From Clostridia bacterium (GTDB lineage: Bacteria; Bacillota; Clostridia; Christensenellales; Borkfalkiaceae), in NCBI GenBank assembly GCA_017504065.1, contig JAFVRU010000079.1, forward strand, positions 1 through 6,205: a stretch of 6,205 bases of DNA, given 5' to 3'. This document shows, piece by piece, positions 1 to 6,205 of this stretch (positions within the stretch are counted from its first letter, which is position 1; every line of letters begins with the position of its first letter). The notes under the pieces are model-generated. The model had not been told where the DNA came from, made no database searches, and worked only from the letters and a program-made list of their open reading frames with translations. The translations under genes were made by a program, and so were the position numbers.

Positions 1-453
1 CAAGACTACCGTTACTTCTTGCATTGCCGTATACGTTGCCGCAGCAGCTTGCAAGCCCGTCAATTTGTTGTCGGTAACCGTCAATTCCGTTCCGTCTAAC
101 GTTTCCGCTTTCACGATATCCACGTTTGCGCCGAAGATCGTCGCAAGCGAAGTTTCTTGTCCGTTCGCATTGATATACACGCCGTCCATTGCCGAGAAGT
201 ACGCGATTGTTTCCGCATATTCTTCCAACGGCAAAGCGACTTCCACCGCGAACTGCTTTTCTATCGCGCCGAGTTTCGCTACAACCGTTGCCGTGCCTTC
301 CGCAACCGCGGTTACAACGCCGCTGTTCGAAAGCTCGATAGTTTCCGCGCCGCTTACGATTTCAAACGTTACGTCCGCGCAAGGCAAGCCGAAAAGAGAA
401 ATGCCGAGCTGCGCGGAATTGCCCAAACCGTTGGACGATAATCGGACTTCTTC
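1..453 (-). repeat. Protein repeat module 3, cut by the window edge (residues 1151-1301)
   Basis: Third copy, of which only the Big_2-like domain and the first part of the linker are visible. It begins EEVRLSS (1151), contains a typical Big_2 core with SGVVTAVAEGTATVVA, then YFSAMDG at 1235, about 461 residues after the same motif in module 2. After the motif it carries a short extra stretch (NANGQETS) that modules 1 and 2 lack, then IFGANV and LTVTDNKLTGL, which match IFGEEV and LTVQNNKVLGL. The GLUG-like part, if present, lies beyond position 1. Confidence 0.75.
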
Positions 454-3400
454 CGTCGCTACGCCGTCCACCGTCGCTACGTATTCTTTTTCCAACGTCT
501 TCCATACGGGAATCCCGTAAGACGTATCCCAAACGCTCGCCGAGAACGCCGAATGATCCAAGCCCGCATTTTTCAACGCAAGAGTATTTTCGTACCGCAC
601 GACCGTTACGCCCTGTCCGTCCGCTTTTCCAGCGTACGTCCATACCGCTTTGGTATCGCTCGCCGTTTCCTTTTGCGTTTCATTGCTCGCGTAAACGTAG
701 CTGATCTTGTTGGAAGAAATCTTCCCGATCGGCGTTTTTGCAGGCGCAATGACGTATACGTTCGTATATCGGTTTTGAATCACCGAAATCACGCCGTCTT
801 TGCTCGAATCATCCGTACGCATCACTTCATTGTTGAAAAGCGCGCCGCCGTCTTTCGAAGCATTATAACCCGCTTTATAGTCCAAAACTACGTTCTTTAA
901 TACGGGTGAACCGCTACCGTTTGCCAAAATCAAGTTATAGCTCTTTTCCGCGCGGTCGTCCGTGAGCGTGAAATAGCAATTCTCCACCGTTGTCTTGCGC
1001 ATATCTTCCGCCAAAACAAGGGCAAGCCCGCTCGATAACGTTTCCGCCGCCGCATAGGTATGGATCGCGACGTTTTTCACGTGCGCGCCGTTCAAAAACG
1101 TTCCGAACAGCCCGAACCGCGTCGCATTCTGATAGATGGAATACCCGTTGCCGTCCAAAATCCCCGCAAAGCCGTAAACCGTAAGATTGTATAACCATTC
1201 TCCGTCTTGCTTTTGCAACAATCCCGCATGCCCGTTTCCTGCATACGGCTGCGATTCCGAGCCGATATTCGCCGTCAAGATATAATATCCTTTGATCATC
1301 GCCGCGCCGTTGTCGATCTTGTCTTGCGTAATTTCCAACGCCGTAAGATCGGCTGCCGAATCGATGACTTTCGTGTACGCCTGCACGGGAACAATCCAGC
1401 CCGCTTCGTCGCTATAAACGGAGATCGTCGTTTCGGTTACCCCCGTTTCGCTTGTTTTCAAGCCCAAAACCTTATTGTTTTGTACCGTCAACGCATTGTC
1501 CTTTTCATCAAAGGCAGACCGCAAAATCACTTCTTCCCCAAAAATTTCCGTGAGCGGCAATTCACCGTCTAAAGCCGAAAAATAGGGAATGGTCTTTTCG
1601 TAGCGTAACGCGGGGAGCGTAACGAACACGTCCACCGTTTTCAAAATCGTCGCGCCGCCGTGCGGAACGCTGATTTGAATTTTCGCCTTGCCCTGTTTTT
1701 GCGCGGTAACTACGTTCCCGTCCAACGCAATCACGTCCGAGCCTTCCAACACGGTATACGCCGCTTGCACGGAAGAAGCGACATATTGCATACCGAGCTC
1801 CGCGGAAGTTTTAAAGGTTTTTCCGCCTAAGCTCTCTTGCGTATACAAACGCAACTCGTCCGTGGGCGCTCCGTCTGCGGTAGCGATAAAATGCCGTTCG
1901 CTTTCCGTTTTCCAGATCGGCGCGTTCCCCGCTTTATCCCAATAGTCGTTGGAAAATCCCGCATACGAATTTTCCCCGTCCGCCGCCATTGCCGCATAGG
2001 ACGTATAACGCTTGACGTTGGAATACTTATACACGAGATATTCGTCCGATTCCACTACGTCGTTCCCACCGTAAATACGGTATTTGGAAGTCTTTACAAT
2101 CGGAACTTCTTCGCTCGGCATAATGAAATATACGTTCACAAACCGATCGATGTACGAGCCCGCCGTCGAGCCTACGCTGTCGCCCAAGCCCAAAACCGAA
2201 CCCGTGTACGCCGCGTCCCAAGTATCCGTCTTTAATTCCACGACAACGTTGGTGAATTGCAACGTATTCGCAATGGAGTTCGTCAAAGACGTGTTGTAAC
2301 GGATTTTCGCGCCGTTTTCCGCGCGTTGGTCTGTAATCGAGATATAGACTTCGTTCAACGTTACGCGATTGAGCGTATTCGATAAGATAAAACTCGTCGA
2401 CATACCGCGAGCGGTATTTGCCGTAACGTACGTATTCAACGCAATATTTCTTACGTGCGCGCCGTTTAACAATACTCCGAAGACCCCCAACGAGTCCACG
2501 TTGATATCCAACGTATGTCCGTTTCCGTCAAAAATCCCCGAAAATCCCGCCAAATTCGTGTCGAAATACCAAGTTCCGTCGGGAGTTTTGGAATCCAACC
2601 CCGCATGCGTATTCGGCTCTAAATTCGTCGCGTCGATATCATTCGCTAATATGTAATACCCGCGCAAAACGCGCTTGGAAGATTGCACGACCGATTCGGA
2701 AATGTCCAAGCAACGGATATCTTCCGCCGTGCGCAAAATTTTCGCGTAGACGTTGAGCGTTACCGCCACGCCCACTTCGTCCGTATACAACGTTACCGCG
2801 CTTTGCAAGGGTTTGCTTTCCCCGTAGTAAACGTCCGTCAGCTTATTGCTTTCCACGGTGAGCGGCTGCCAATCGTGATAGGCTTCCGTCAACACGACGC
2901 TTTCCCCGAAAAAGAGTTTCTCTAACGGCAAATCGCCGTCCAAAGCGGAAAAATCCACCGCTTCGTCCCATTCGTACACAGGGCGTTCTACACGCACGGC
3001 AATATCTTTTTGACAAAGTACGCCCGCGGAATCCCTGCAAGAAAGACGGAGTAGCGCTTCCCCGCATTTTAAAGCCGTAACCGAACTCCCGTCGAACGCA
3101 ACGGAGTCCGAGCCCGCTATGAGCTGCGTTTCCACCGCGATTTTTTGCCCGTTTTCATAAGCTTCCGCCAATACGGTTTCACTCGTCGAATACGTTTCCC
3201 CCGCGAATTGCGAACGGGTATACAAAACAATTTCCGATTGCATACCGCCGTTGACGTACAATTCGATTAAGTTGGAAACGGATACCCGAACCACCGTTTG
3301 TAACGAACTGCTTTGCACGTCTCGCCAACTCGCCGAAACCACGACGTCCGTTTCCCCTGCCTTTTTCGGCTTGAACAGCCCGTTTTCCATGCTCCCGATT

Positions 3401-3903
3401 TCGTCGTTGACAACGTCATACGACCAAGTGCAATCGTGGTACTGTTTATTGTTAAATACAATGCTTCCGGCAAAATTCAACTCGTCTACGACGTTGACAA
3501 ACGCCGCGTTCCCGACAATTTGATCAAAGCGGATTGTGGGCAACAAATCCCCCAACCCGACGCTAACTTGACACGTCGCAGTCGCTTCGCCGTACGTTAC
3601 CGTAACCGTCGTTTGCCCTTCTTTTTGCGCTTCTACCCAACCGCTTGCATTCACCGAAGCGATTTGCGGATCTGCGCTCACAAAAGACAGTTCGGTATTC
3701 TCAAGGACGTTATAATGCGCGTAAATCGGCTGCCGATCCCCTACGATCAACGACAGGCTCTCTTGTTCCAAAGTCAAGTCCGCCTGCGCCGCTTGCTCCA
3801 TCGGAGCGTCTTTTTCCGAGCTGGATTTTCCACAAGCCGCAAACCCCGCCAAACCGATACAAACGCAGAAAAATCCAAGGATAAATTTTTTCATTTTATT
3901 CAT
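1..3903 (-). CDS. Giant modular surface lipoprotein with tandem Ig-like + beta-helix (GLUG-like) repeats, partial at C-terminus
   Basis: The frame is open without a stop for 1301 codons and runs off the left edge, so the C-terminus is missing. I chose the ATG at 3903 because AAGGAG lies 6 nt upstream; the in-frame ATG at 3894 is too far from it. The N-terminus is a lipoprotein signal: MNKMKK, a hydrophobic core, then FAAC with Cys24, followed by a Ser/Glu/Lys-rich linker. Residues 43-116 read as a classic Big_2 domain (IVGD, then SADPQIASVNASGWVEA, then EGQTTVTVTY). Residues about 120-210 form a second Ig-like unit. From residue 223 a unit of about 460 residues repeats: Big_2-like domain, YFSALDG-type linker, then a GLUG/pectin-lyase-like section with GYYIL, FSGIFDGNG and LLNGAHVRN motifs. 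I see no catalytic signature, so an enzymatic role is unproven. A surface adhesin, glycan-binding or scaffolding role is inferred from architecture and from its place behind a DUF4838 gene. It overlaps that gene by 8 bp, which suggests translational coupling. Confidence 0.9.
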   Translation of the reverse strand, partial: MNKMKKFILGFFCVCIGLAGFAACGKSSSEKDAPMEQAAQADLTLEQESLSLIVGDRQPIYAHYNVLENTELSFVSADPQIASVNASGWVEAQKEGQTTVTVTYGEATATCQVSVGLGDLLPTIRFDQIVGNAAFVNVVDELNFAGSIVFNNKQYHDCTWSYDVVNDEIGSMENGLFKPKKAGETDVVVSASWRDVQSSSLQTVVRVSVSNLIELYVNGGMQSEIVLYTRSQFAGETYSTSETVLAEAYENGQKIAVETQLIAGSDSVAFDGSSVTALKCGEALLRLSCRDSAGVLCQKDIAVRVERPVYEWDEAVDFSALDGDLPLEKLFFGESVVLTEAYHDWQPLTVESNKLTDVYYGESKPLQSAVTLYTDEVGVAVTLNVYAKILRTAEDIRCLDISESVVQSSKRVLRGYYILANDIDATNLEPNTHAGLDSKTPDGTWYFDTNLAGFSGIFDGNGHTLDINVDSLGVFGVLLNGAHVRNIALNTYVTANTARGMSTSFILSNTLNRVTLNEVYISITDQRAENGAKIRYNTSLTNSIANTLQFTNVVVELKTDTWDAAYTGSVLGLGDSVGSTAGSYIDRFVNVYFIMPSEEVPIVKTSKYRIYGGNDVVESDEYLVYKYSNVKRYTSYAAMAADGENSYAGFSNDYWDKAGNAPIWKTESERHFIATADGAPTDELRLYTQESLGGKTFKTSAELGMQYVASSVQAAYTVLEGSDVIALDGNVVTAQKQGKAKIQISVPHGGATILKTVDVFVTLPALRYEKTIPYFSALDGELPLTEIFGEEVILRSAFDEKDNALTVQNNKVLGLKTSETGVTETTISVYSDEAGWIVPVQAYTKVIDSAADLTALEITQDKIDNGAAMIKGYYILTANIGSESQPYAGNGHAGLLQKQDGEWLYNLTVYGFAGILDGNGYSIYQNATRFGLFGTFLNGAHVKNVAIHTYAAAETLSSGLALVLAEDMRKTTVENCYFTLTDDRAEKSYNLILANGSGSPVLKNVVLDYKAGYNASKDGGALFNNEVMRTDDSSKDGVISVIQNRYTNVYVIAPAKTPIGKISSNKISYVYASNETQKETASDTKAVWTYAGKADGQGVTVVRYENTLALKNAGLDHSAFSASVWDTSYGIPVWKTLEKEYVATVDGVATEEVRLSSNGLGNSAQLGISLFGLPCADVTFEIVSGAETIELSNSGVVTAVAEGTATVVAKLGAIEKQFAVEVALPLEEYAETIAYFSAMDGVYINANGQETSLATIFGANVDIVKAETLDGTELTVTDNKLTGLQAAAATYTAMQEVTVVL
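454..1860 (-). repeat. Protein repeat module 2 (residues 682-1150)
   Basis: Second complete copy, 469 residues. It runs DELRLYT (682), a Big_2-like domain with SDVIALDGNVVTAQKQG, YFSALDGELPL (774 onward), SVYSDEAGW, GYYILTANI (872 onward), FAGILDGNGYS (912 onward), FGLFGTFLNGAHVKNVAI, DDRAEK and a closing IPVWKT. Corresponding motifs fall 457-458 residues after those of module 1. By eye roughly a third of residues match module 1, with the best matches in the LNGAHVKN and YFSALDG blocks. Confidence 0.8.
1861..3237 (-). repeat. Protein repeat module 1 (residues 223-681)
   Basis: First complete copy of the long repeat, 459 residues. Order: Big_2-like domain starting SEIVLYT (223-~311); linker with DFSALDGDLPL (317 onward) and TLYTDE; helical-looking stretch up to GYYILANDID (415 onward); FSGIFDGNGHT (454 onward); GVFGVLLNGAHVRNIAL; a DQRAENG segment; closing APIWKT. 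The DIDx, FxGxFDGNGHT and (L/F)FGxLxNGAxVKN pattern is the one seen in GLUG-type right-handed beta-helices. DNA identity with module 2 is patchy (for example a shared AACGGCGCGCACGT), so the duplication is old. Confidence 0.8.
3832..3903 (-). other. Lipoprotein signal peptide of the modular protein
   Basis: Residues 1-24 have a basic start (K3, K5, K6), a hydrophobic stretch from about residue 7 to 20, and a lipobox-like FAAC ending in Cys24. The following residues (GKSSSEKD) are the small and charged tether typical of bacterial lipoproteins. Phe at -3 is less usual than Leu. The expected mature form is lipid-anchored through Cys24 on the outer face of the membrane. Confidence 0.75.
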
Positions 3904-5980
3904 TTTGTTCTCCTTGTAACCCGCCGATAAAATCGCTTACTTCCATTCTAAAATGGTTGATACGCAACATGCCGAATTCTTTTACCGATTTACTAAACCG
4001 AGAAACCAACTCGCCCTTATCCTTTTGCGAAAGTTCGTTCTTGTGTAACGATAACGTCATGAATGCGGGAGAAAGCCATTCCATTTCAATATGCTTGCGG
4101 ATTTGCTCATATAACGTAGGATCGATGTCTTGGTATCTTGCCACCGTTTCCAGCGCCGAATCGCAATACTTCCGCCAAGAATTGAGTAACGCAAGCGGCC
4201 AATAGCTCGATTTATCCACCGCGAAATACGCGATCCCCGCGACGTAGAATCCGTTCTCTTTGGAAATGACCGCATTTTGCAAGCGCATTTCCGTAAACAT
4301 TGTTTTCATGATCGGCGCGGCTTCTTTGAACATGGCGTTGAACCAACGATCGATCAACTCGTTCGTGTTTAAGCTACTGTTCCAAAGCATTTTGGAATCG
4401 AGATACATTTTTAAACAATGCCAAGCCGTATATGCGCCGCGTTGGTCGAACTGCGACTGGTTGAAAATGTATTTCGCGTTCTTTGCCGCAAAATATTGAT
4501 ACCCTTCCGTATCGAAAAAGCTAAACGAATCGTGCATGTAGAAATAATGGCTGAAATTGGTACTGTACGTCCAGAAATAAATTTTGTCGCACATCGCCGC
4601 CCAAGCGTCGATACAATTTCTACCCGCGTCGTTCCCCGCCGCGTAAATATTCGTTTGATAATCGAAATTGTTGTTGGGAGCTAAAAATACGCCCACGTTC
4701 TCGTGGAGTTTTACGCTCTCGTCCATCGCTTCCCATTTTTGCGTGCTCTCGTTATAAACGGCAGGCGCGGGAACCATGGAGTTGTACGCAAAGAAGATCA
4801 ACGTGAATGTTTCACGCTTATACGCTTCGTTTTCTTCCAAGTCCATCCACTCGTCCACGAGTTGCGCCACGCGGTTGACAAGCCGAATCGCGCCCGCCGC
4901 GTCCGTTTGGTATTGCTCGTTGAGCGCAGTACAATCCGCGCAAGTACATGCGTCCGAATTATCTTCCATCGTCAACGTTGCCGTATTCATATCGGGATAT
5001 ACGTCGGGGGTATACAACATCAAACTGTTTTCCACCTTTTTCGCGCATTCCTGCGCCATCAACTCCCAACTGTTCTCGTCCCCGTGCGCCGTATAACAAA
5101 TCTGTCTGCCGCTATCGGCAAACCACTCGGGGTGGGCAATTTGATACGTTGCTTTCGGCAAATACTTAAATACGTTATGAATGGTATCTTTCTTCGTGTT
5201 GATATCGTTATACGCTTCGTGAATGGGCATAAACGGATACGACCAAGAATTCCCCACGATACGCATACGGTTGCGGAAATTGTTCTCGTCGTAATCTACG
5301 CTCGTTTCGCTAAACGCGCCGTAATTGTTCGCGCGGAACTCGAAATCAGGGATATCGGTTACGTTAAATTGCCGCATCTTGACTTGCGTAACTCCCGTAT
5401 CGATCTCCATACAGTCTTTATAATACTGTTCGAAATCGAACACGATCGACATGAATGTATATACCGAGAACAACGTTCCCGTATCGCCGCCGCCAACAAG
5501 ATACACGTTTTCGTCCTTGGTTACGATTCTACCGCCGTCGTCGCCCAACTCCATGCGATCGATTGCAATTCCCGACGAATGCAACAAACTCGTTTCCCCA
5601 ATGGAAATGTATTTGGTATGCGCGGAGTGCTGTAACCCGCTTTCGCCCGTTGTATCGTTTTCGTTCGCGCCGTCCAAAAGTACGCTCAACTGTACGTTCG
5701 TCGCCTTTTTGAACAAGTGCAAGAATTCGTCTCTCGCCGTTTTTACCGTCGAACTGCAATAGGACGGAATGACCAACTTATATTCCGTCTTCCCGTTTTG
5801 CAAAAGATACCCGTCCGTTTCGGGCGCGTCGTAAACGTGCGTGCCTTGGAAGGTATTCTTTTGCACGGACGTTCCGTCCGTATCCGCGTCTTTTTCTCCC
5901 TTCCCGCCGCACGCCGTCGCAAACAACGCGCAAACGGAAAGCAATACGCATACGATTTTCGGAAAAATCTTCTTTTTCAT
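3896..5980 (-). CDS. DUF4838 (GH163-like) family surface lipoprotein, probable glycoside hydrolase
   Basis: Complete gene, 694 residues. The start is fixed by TAAGGAG 8 nt upstream and by a lipoprotein signal ending at Cys24 (ALFATAC). Residues ~65-180 look like the GH20b/GH67N-type alpha/beta domain that precedes such catalytic barrels (YISIGETSLL, GGRIVTKDENVYLVGGGDTG, SVYTFM). Residues ~208-520 carry the DUF4838 pattern in order: DIPDFEFRANN, HPEWFA (283-288), QICYT, LTMEDNSDACTCADC (336-350), AIRLVNRVAQ, TLIFFAYN, NVGVFLAPN, AW..MCDKIYFWTYSTNF (459-476). The tail to 694 is mostly helical. DUF4838 corresponds, as far as I know, to GH163, whose characterised members are endo-beta-N-acetylglucosaminidases on complex N-glycans. 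Whether this one shares that substrate is inference, and I cannot assign catalytic residues with certainty. Expected location: outer face of the membrane. It lies 12 bp after the upstream gene and overlaps the downstream one. Confidence 0.88.
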   Translation of the reverse strand: MKKKIFPKIVCVLLSVCALFATACGGKGEKDADTDGTSVQKNTFQGTHVYDAPETDGYLLQNGKTEYKLVIPSYCSSTVKTARDEFLHLFKKATNVQLSVLLDGANENDTTGESGLQHSAHTKYISIGETSLLHSSGIAIDRMELGDDGGRIVTKDENVYLVGGGDTGTLFSVYTFMSIVFDFEQYYKDCMEIDTGVTQVKMRQFNVTDIPDFEFRANNYGAFSETSVDYDENNFRNRMRIVGNSWSYPFMPIHEAYNDINTKKDTIHNVFKYLPKATYQIAHPEWFADSGRQICYTAHGDENSWELMAQECAKKVENSLMLYTPDVYPDMNTATLTMEDNSDACTCADCTALNEQYQTDAAGAIRLVNRVAQLVDEWMDLEENEAYKRETFTLIFFAYNSMVPAPAVYNESTQKWEAMDESVKLHENVGVFLAPNNNFDYQTNIYAAGNDAGRNCIDAWAAMCDKIYFWTYSTNFSHYFYMHDSFSFFDTEGYQYFAAKNAKYIFNQSQFDQRGAYTAWHCLKMYLDSKMLWNSSLNTNELIDRWFNAMFKEAAPIMKTMFTEMRLQNAVISKENGFYVAGIAYFAVDKSSYWPLALLNSWRKYCDSALETVARYQDIDPTLYEQIRKHIEMEWLSPAFMTLSLHKNELSQKDKGELVSRFSKSVKEFGMLRINHFRMEVSDFIGGLQGEQNE
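3910..3915 (-). promoter_or_regulatory. Shine-Dalgarno site of the modular lipoprotein gene
   Basis: AAGGAG on the minus strand, inside the last codons of the DUF4838 gene, 6 nt from the ATG at 3903. This spacing favours 3903 over the in-frame ATG at 3894 and gives an 8-bp gene overlap (start ATG at 3903-3901, upstream stop TAA at 3898-3896). Confidence 0.85.
5909..5980 (-). other. Lipoprotein signal peptide of the DUF4838 protein
   Basis: Residues 1-24: MKKK, a hydrophobic core (IVCVLLSVCALF) and a lipobox-like ATAC ending in Cys24, followed by GGKGEKDADTDG, a flexible charged tether. Ala rather than Leu is at -3, so the lipobox is imperfect. The overall layout matches the neighbouring modular protein, so both are probably lipid-anchored on the same surface. 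Confidence 0.75.
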
Positions 5981-5988
5981 CTTCCTTT

Positions 5989-5994
5989 CTCCTT
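5989..5994 (-). promoter_or_regulatory. Shine-Dalgarno site of the DUF4838 gene
   Basis: On the minus strand TAAGGAG begins with the TAA stop of the upstream gene; AAGGAG covers 5994-5989 and is 8 nt from the ATG at 5980. Sharing bases between stop codon and ribosome binding site suggests coupled translation within one transcript. It also fixes the DUF4838 start. Confidence 0.85.
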
Positions 5995-6205
5995 ATTCTA
6001 CCAAAACCGTATAATAACGGAGTTGCGTATTCCCCACTTCATCGCAAGCATAATAGCAAACCTGCCATTTCCCGCGGATCGAAGCTACAAATTGCCCGTT
6101 TTTCACTTCGGACAACCCGCCGTGCGGATTGAGCACGTACACGGAAACGGTAATGTTTTCTGCTGCGCTCAGGTTATCGGTAACGGTATATCCCATAACG
6201 GTTAC
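5993..6205 (-). CDS. C-terminal fragment of a secreted or surface protein with an Ig-like domain, partial at N-terminus
   Basis: Seventy codons plus a TAA stop; the frame is open to the right edge, so the true start is outside the window. The ATG at 6196 is internal, since the frame continues through GTA ACC GTT before it. The visible part alternates hydrophobic and polar residues like beta-strands: YTVTDN, NITVSVYVLNP, then GKWQVCYYACDEVGNTQLRYYTVLVE. The pattern G-x-(W/Y)-x-V-x-Y-x-A-x-D-x-x-GN followed by YTV is typical of C-terminal bacterial Ig-like (DUF5011/PKD-like) domains of surface proteins. No LPXTG or other anchor follows the domain. The rest of the protein, and hence its function, cannot be seen. 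It is the first visible gene of the operon, 12 bp upstream of the DUF4838 gene. Confidence 0.8.
   Translation of the reverse strand, partial: VTVMGYTVTDNLSAAENITVSVYVLNPHGGLSEVKNGQFVASIRGKWQVCYYACDEVGNTQLRYYTVLVE

Noticed and set aside
65..520. Plus-strand open frame of 151 codons rich in Ser, Thr, Ala, Val and Pro
   Set aside because: It lies opposite repeat modules 2-3 of the modular protein, which read coherently through this stretch. The low-complexity composition reflects the complement of Thr/Ala/Glu codons.
454..3237. Repeat tract as a mobile element or CRISPR-like array
   Set aside because: The periodicity of about 1.37-1.41 kb is in-frame protein-module duplication with diverged DNA. 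There are no inverted ends, transposase or regular short repeats.
3892..3894. ATG at 3894 as the start of the modular lipoprotein (MKKFILGF)
   Set aside because: It would give a tidy signal peptide, but the Shine-Dalgarno is 15 nt away, whereas the ATG at 3903 is 6 nt from it. It remains a possible secondary start.
3313..3930. Plus-strand open frame of 205 codons
   Set aside because: It is the complement-register shadow of the start of the modular lipoprotein gene. It is Arg-rich, has no domain, and runs antisense across the signal peptide and the gene junction.
4703..5635. Plus-strand open frame of 310 codons opposite the DUF4838 gene
   Set aside because: It is in exact codon register with a well-supported minus-strand gene and is open only because that gene avoids TTA, CTA and TCA. 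The protein is rich in Arg, His, Val and Ile with no recognisable domain, and I see no good ribosome binding site.
5981..5992. Terminator or promoter between the first two genes
   Set aside because: The gap is 12 bp and is taken up by the ribosome binding site. There is no inverted repeat and no room for a promoter.
6194..6196. ATG at 6196 as a genuine start of a 67-residue gene
   Set aside because: The frame continues upstream to the window edge, there is no Shine-Dalgarno before it, and the protein begins in the middle of an Ig-like beta-strand pattern.

Overview
All of the coding capacity sits on the minus strand. The window holds one complete gene and parts of two others, read right to left as a tightly packed operon: (i) the last 70 codons of a secreted or surface protein with an Ig-like C-terminus, cut by the right edge; (ii) a complete 694-residue lipoprotein of the DUF4838 family, which to my knowledge is the family classified as glycoside hydrolase GH163; (iii) the first 1301 codons of a very long modular lipoprotein, which is still open at position 1 and so cut by the left edge.

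The only non-coding DNA I see is 12 bp between genes (i) and (ii). Genes (ii) and (iii) overlap by 8 bp. Each internal start has a strong AAGGAG-type Shine-Dalgarno sequence at good spacing, and the first of these overlaps the stop codon of the upstream gene. I see no promoter, terminator, RNA gene, mobile element or CRISPR array. The operon's promoter and terminator must lie outside the window.

The modular protein is the most interesting object. After a lipoprotein signal and two Ig-like domains it has a repeating unit of about 460 residues. Each unit consists of a Big_2-like Ig domain, a linker opening with a YFSALDG-type motif, and a GLUG / right-handed beta-helix-like section with GYYIL, F(S/A)GI(F/L)DGNG and LNGAHVKN-type motifs, ending in an IWKT/VWKT motif. 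Two full copies and the start of a third are visible.

Organism: strong Shine-Dalgarno sites, lipobox signals and Big_2/GLUG-type surface architecture suggest a Firmicutes-like (Clostridia-type) bacterium, plausibly an uncultured gut or other host-associated lineage. The strong Shine-Dalgarno sites argue against Bacteroidota. Codon use is distinctive (Ala GCG, Thr ACG, Leu TTG, Glu GAA) and alike in all three genes. This taxonomic placement is inference only.

Working model (inference): the operon encodes cell-surface glycan-processing machinery. The DUF4838/GH163-like lipoprotein would be the hydrolase. The long repeat lipoprotein and the upstream Ig-like protein would be binding, adhesion or scaffolding partners on the outer face of the membrane.
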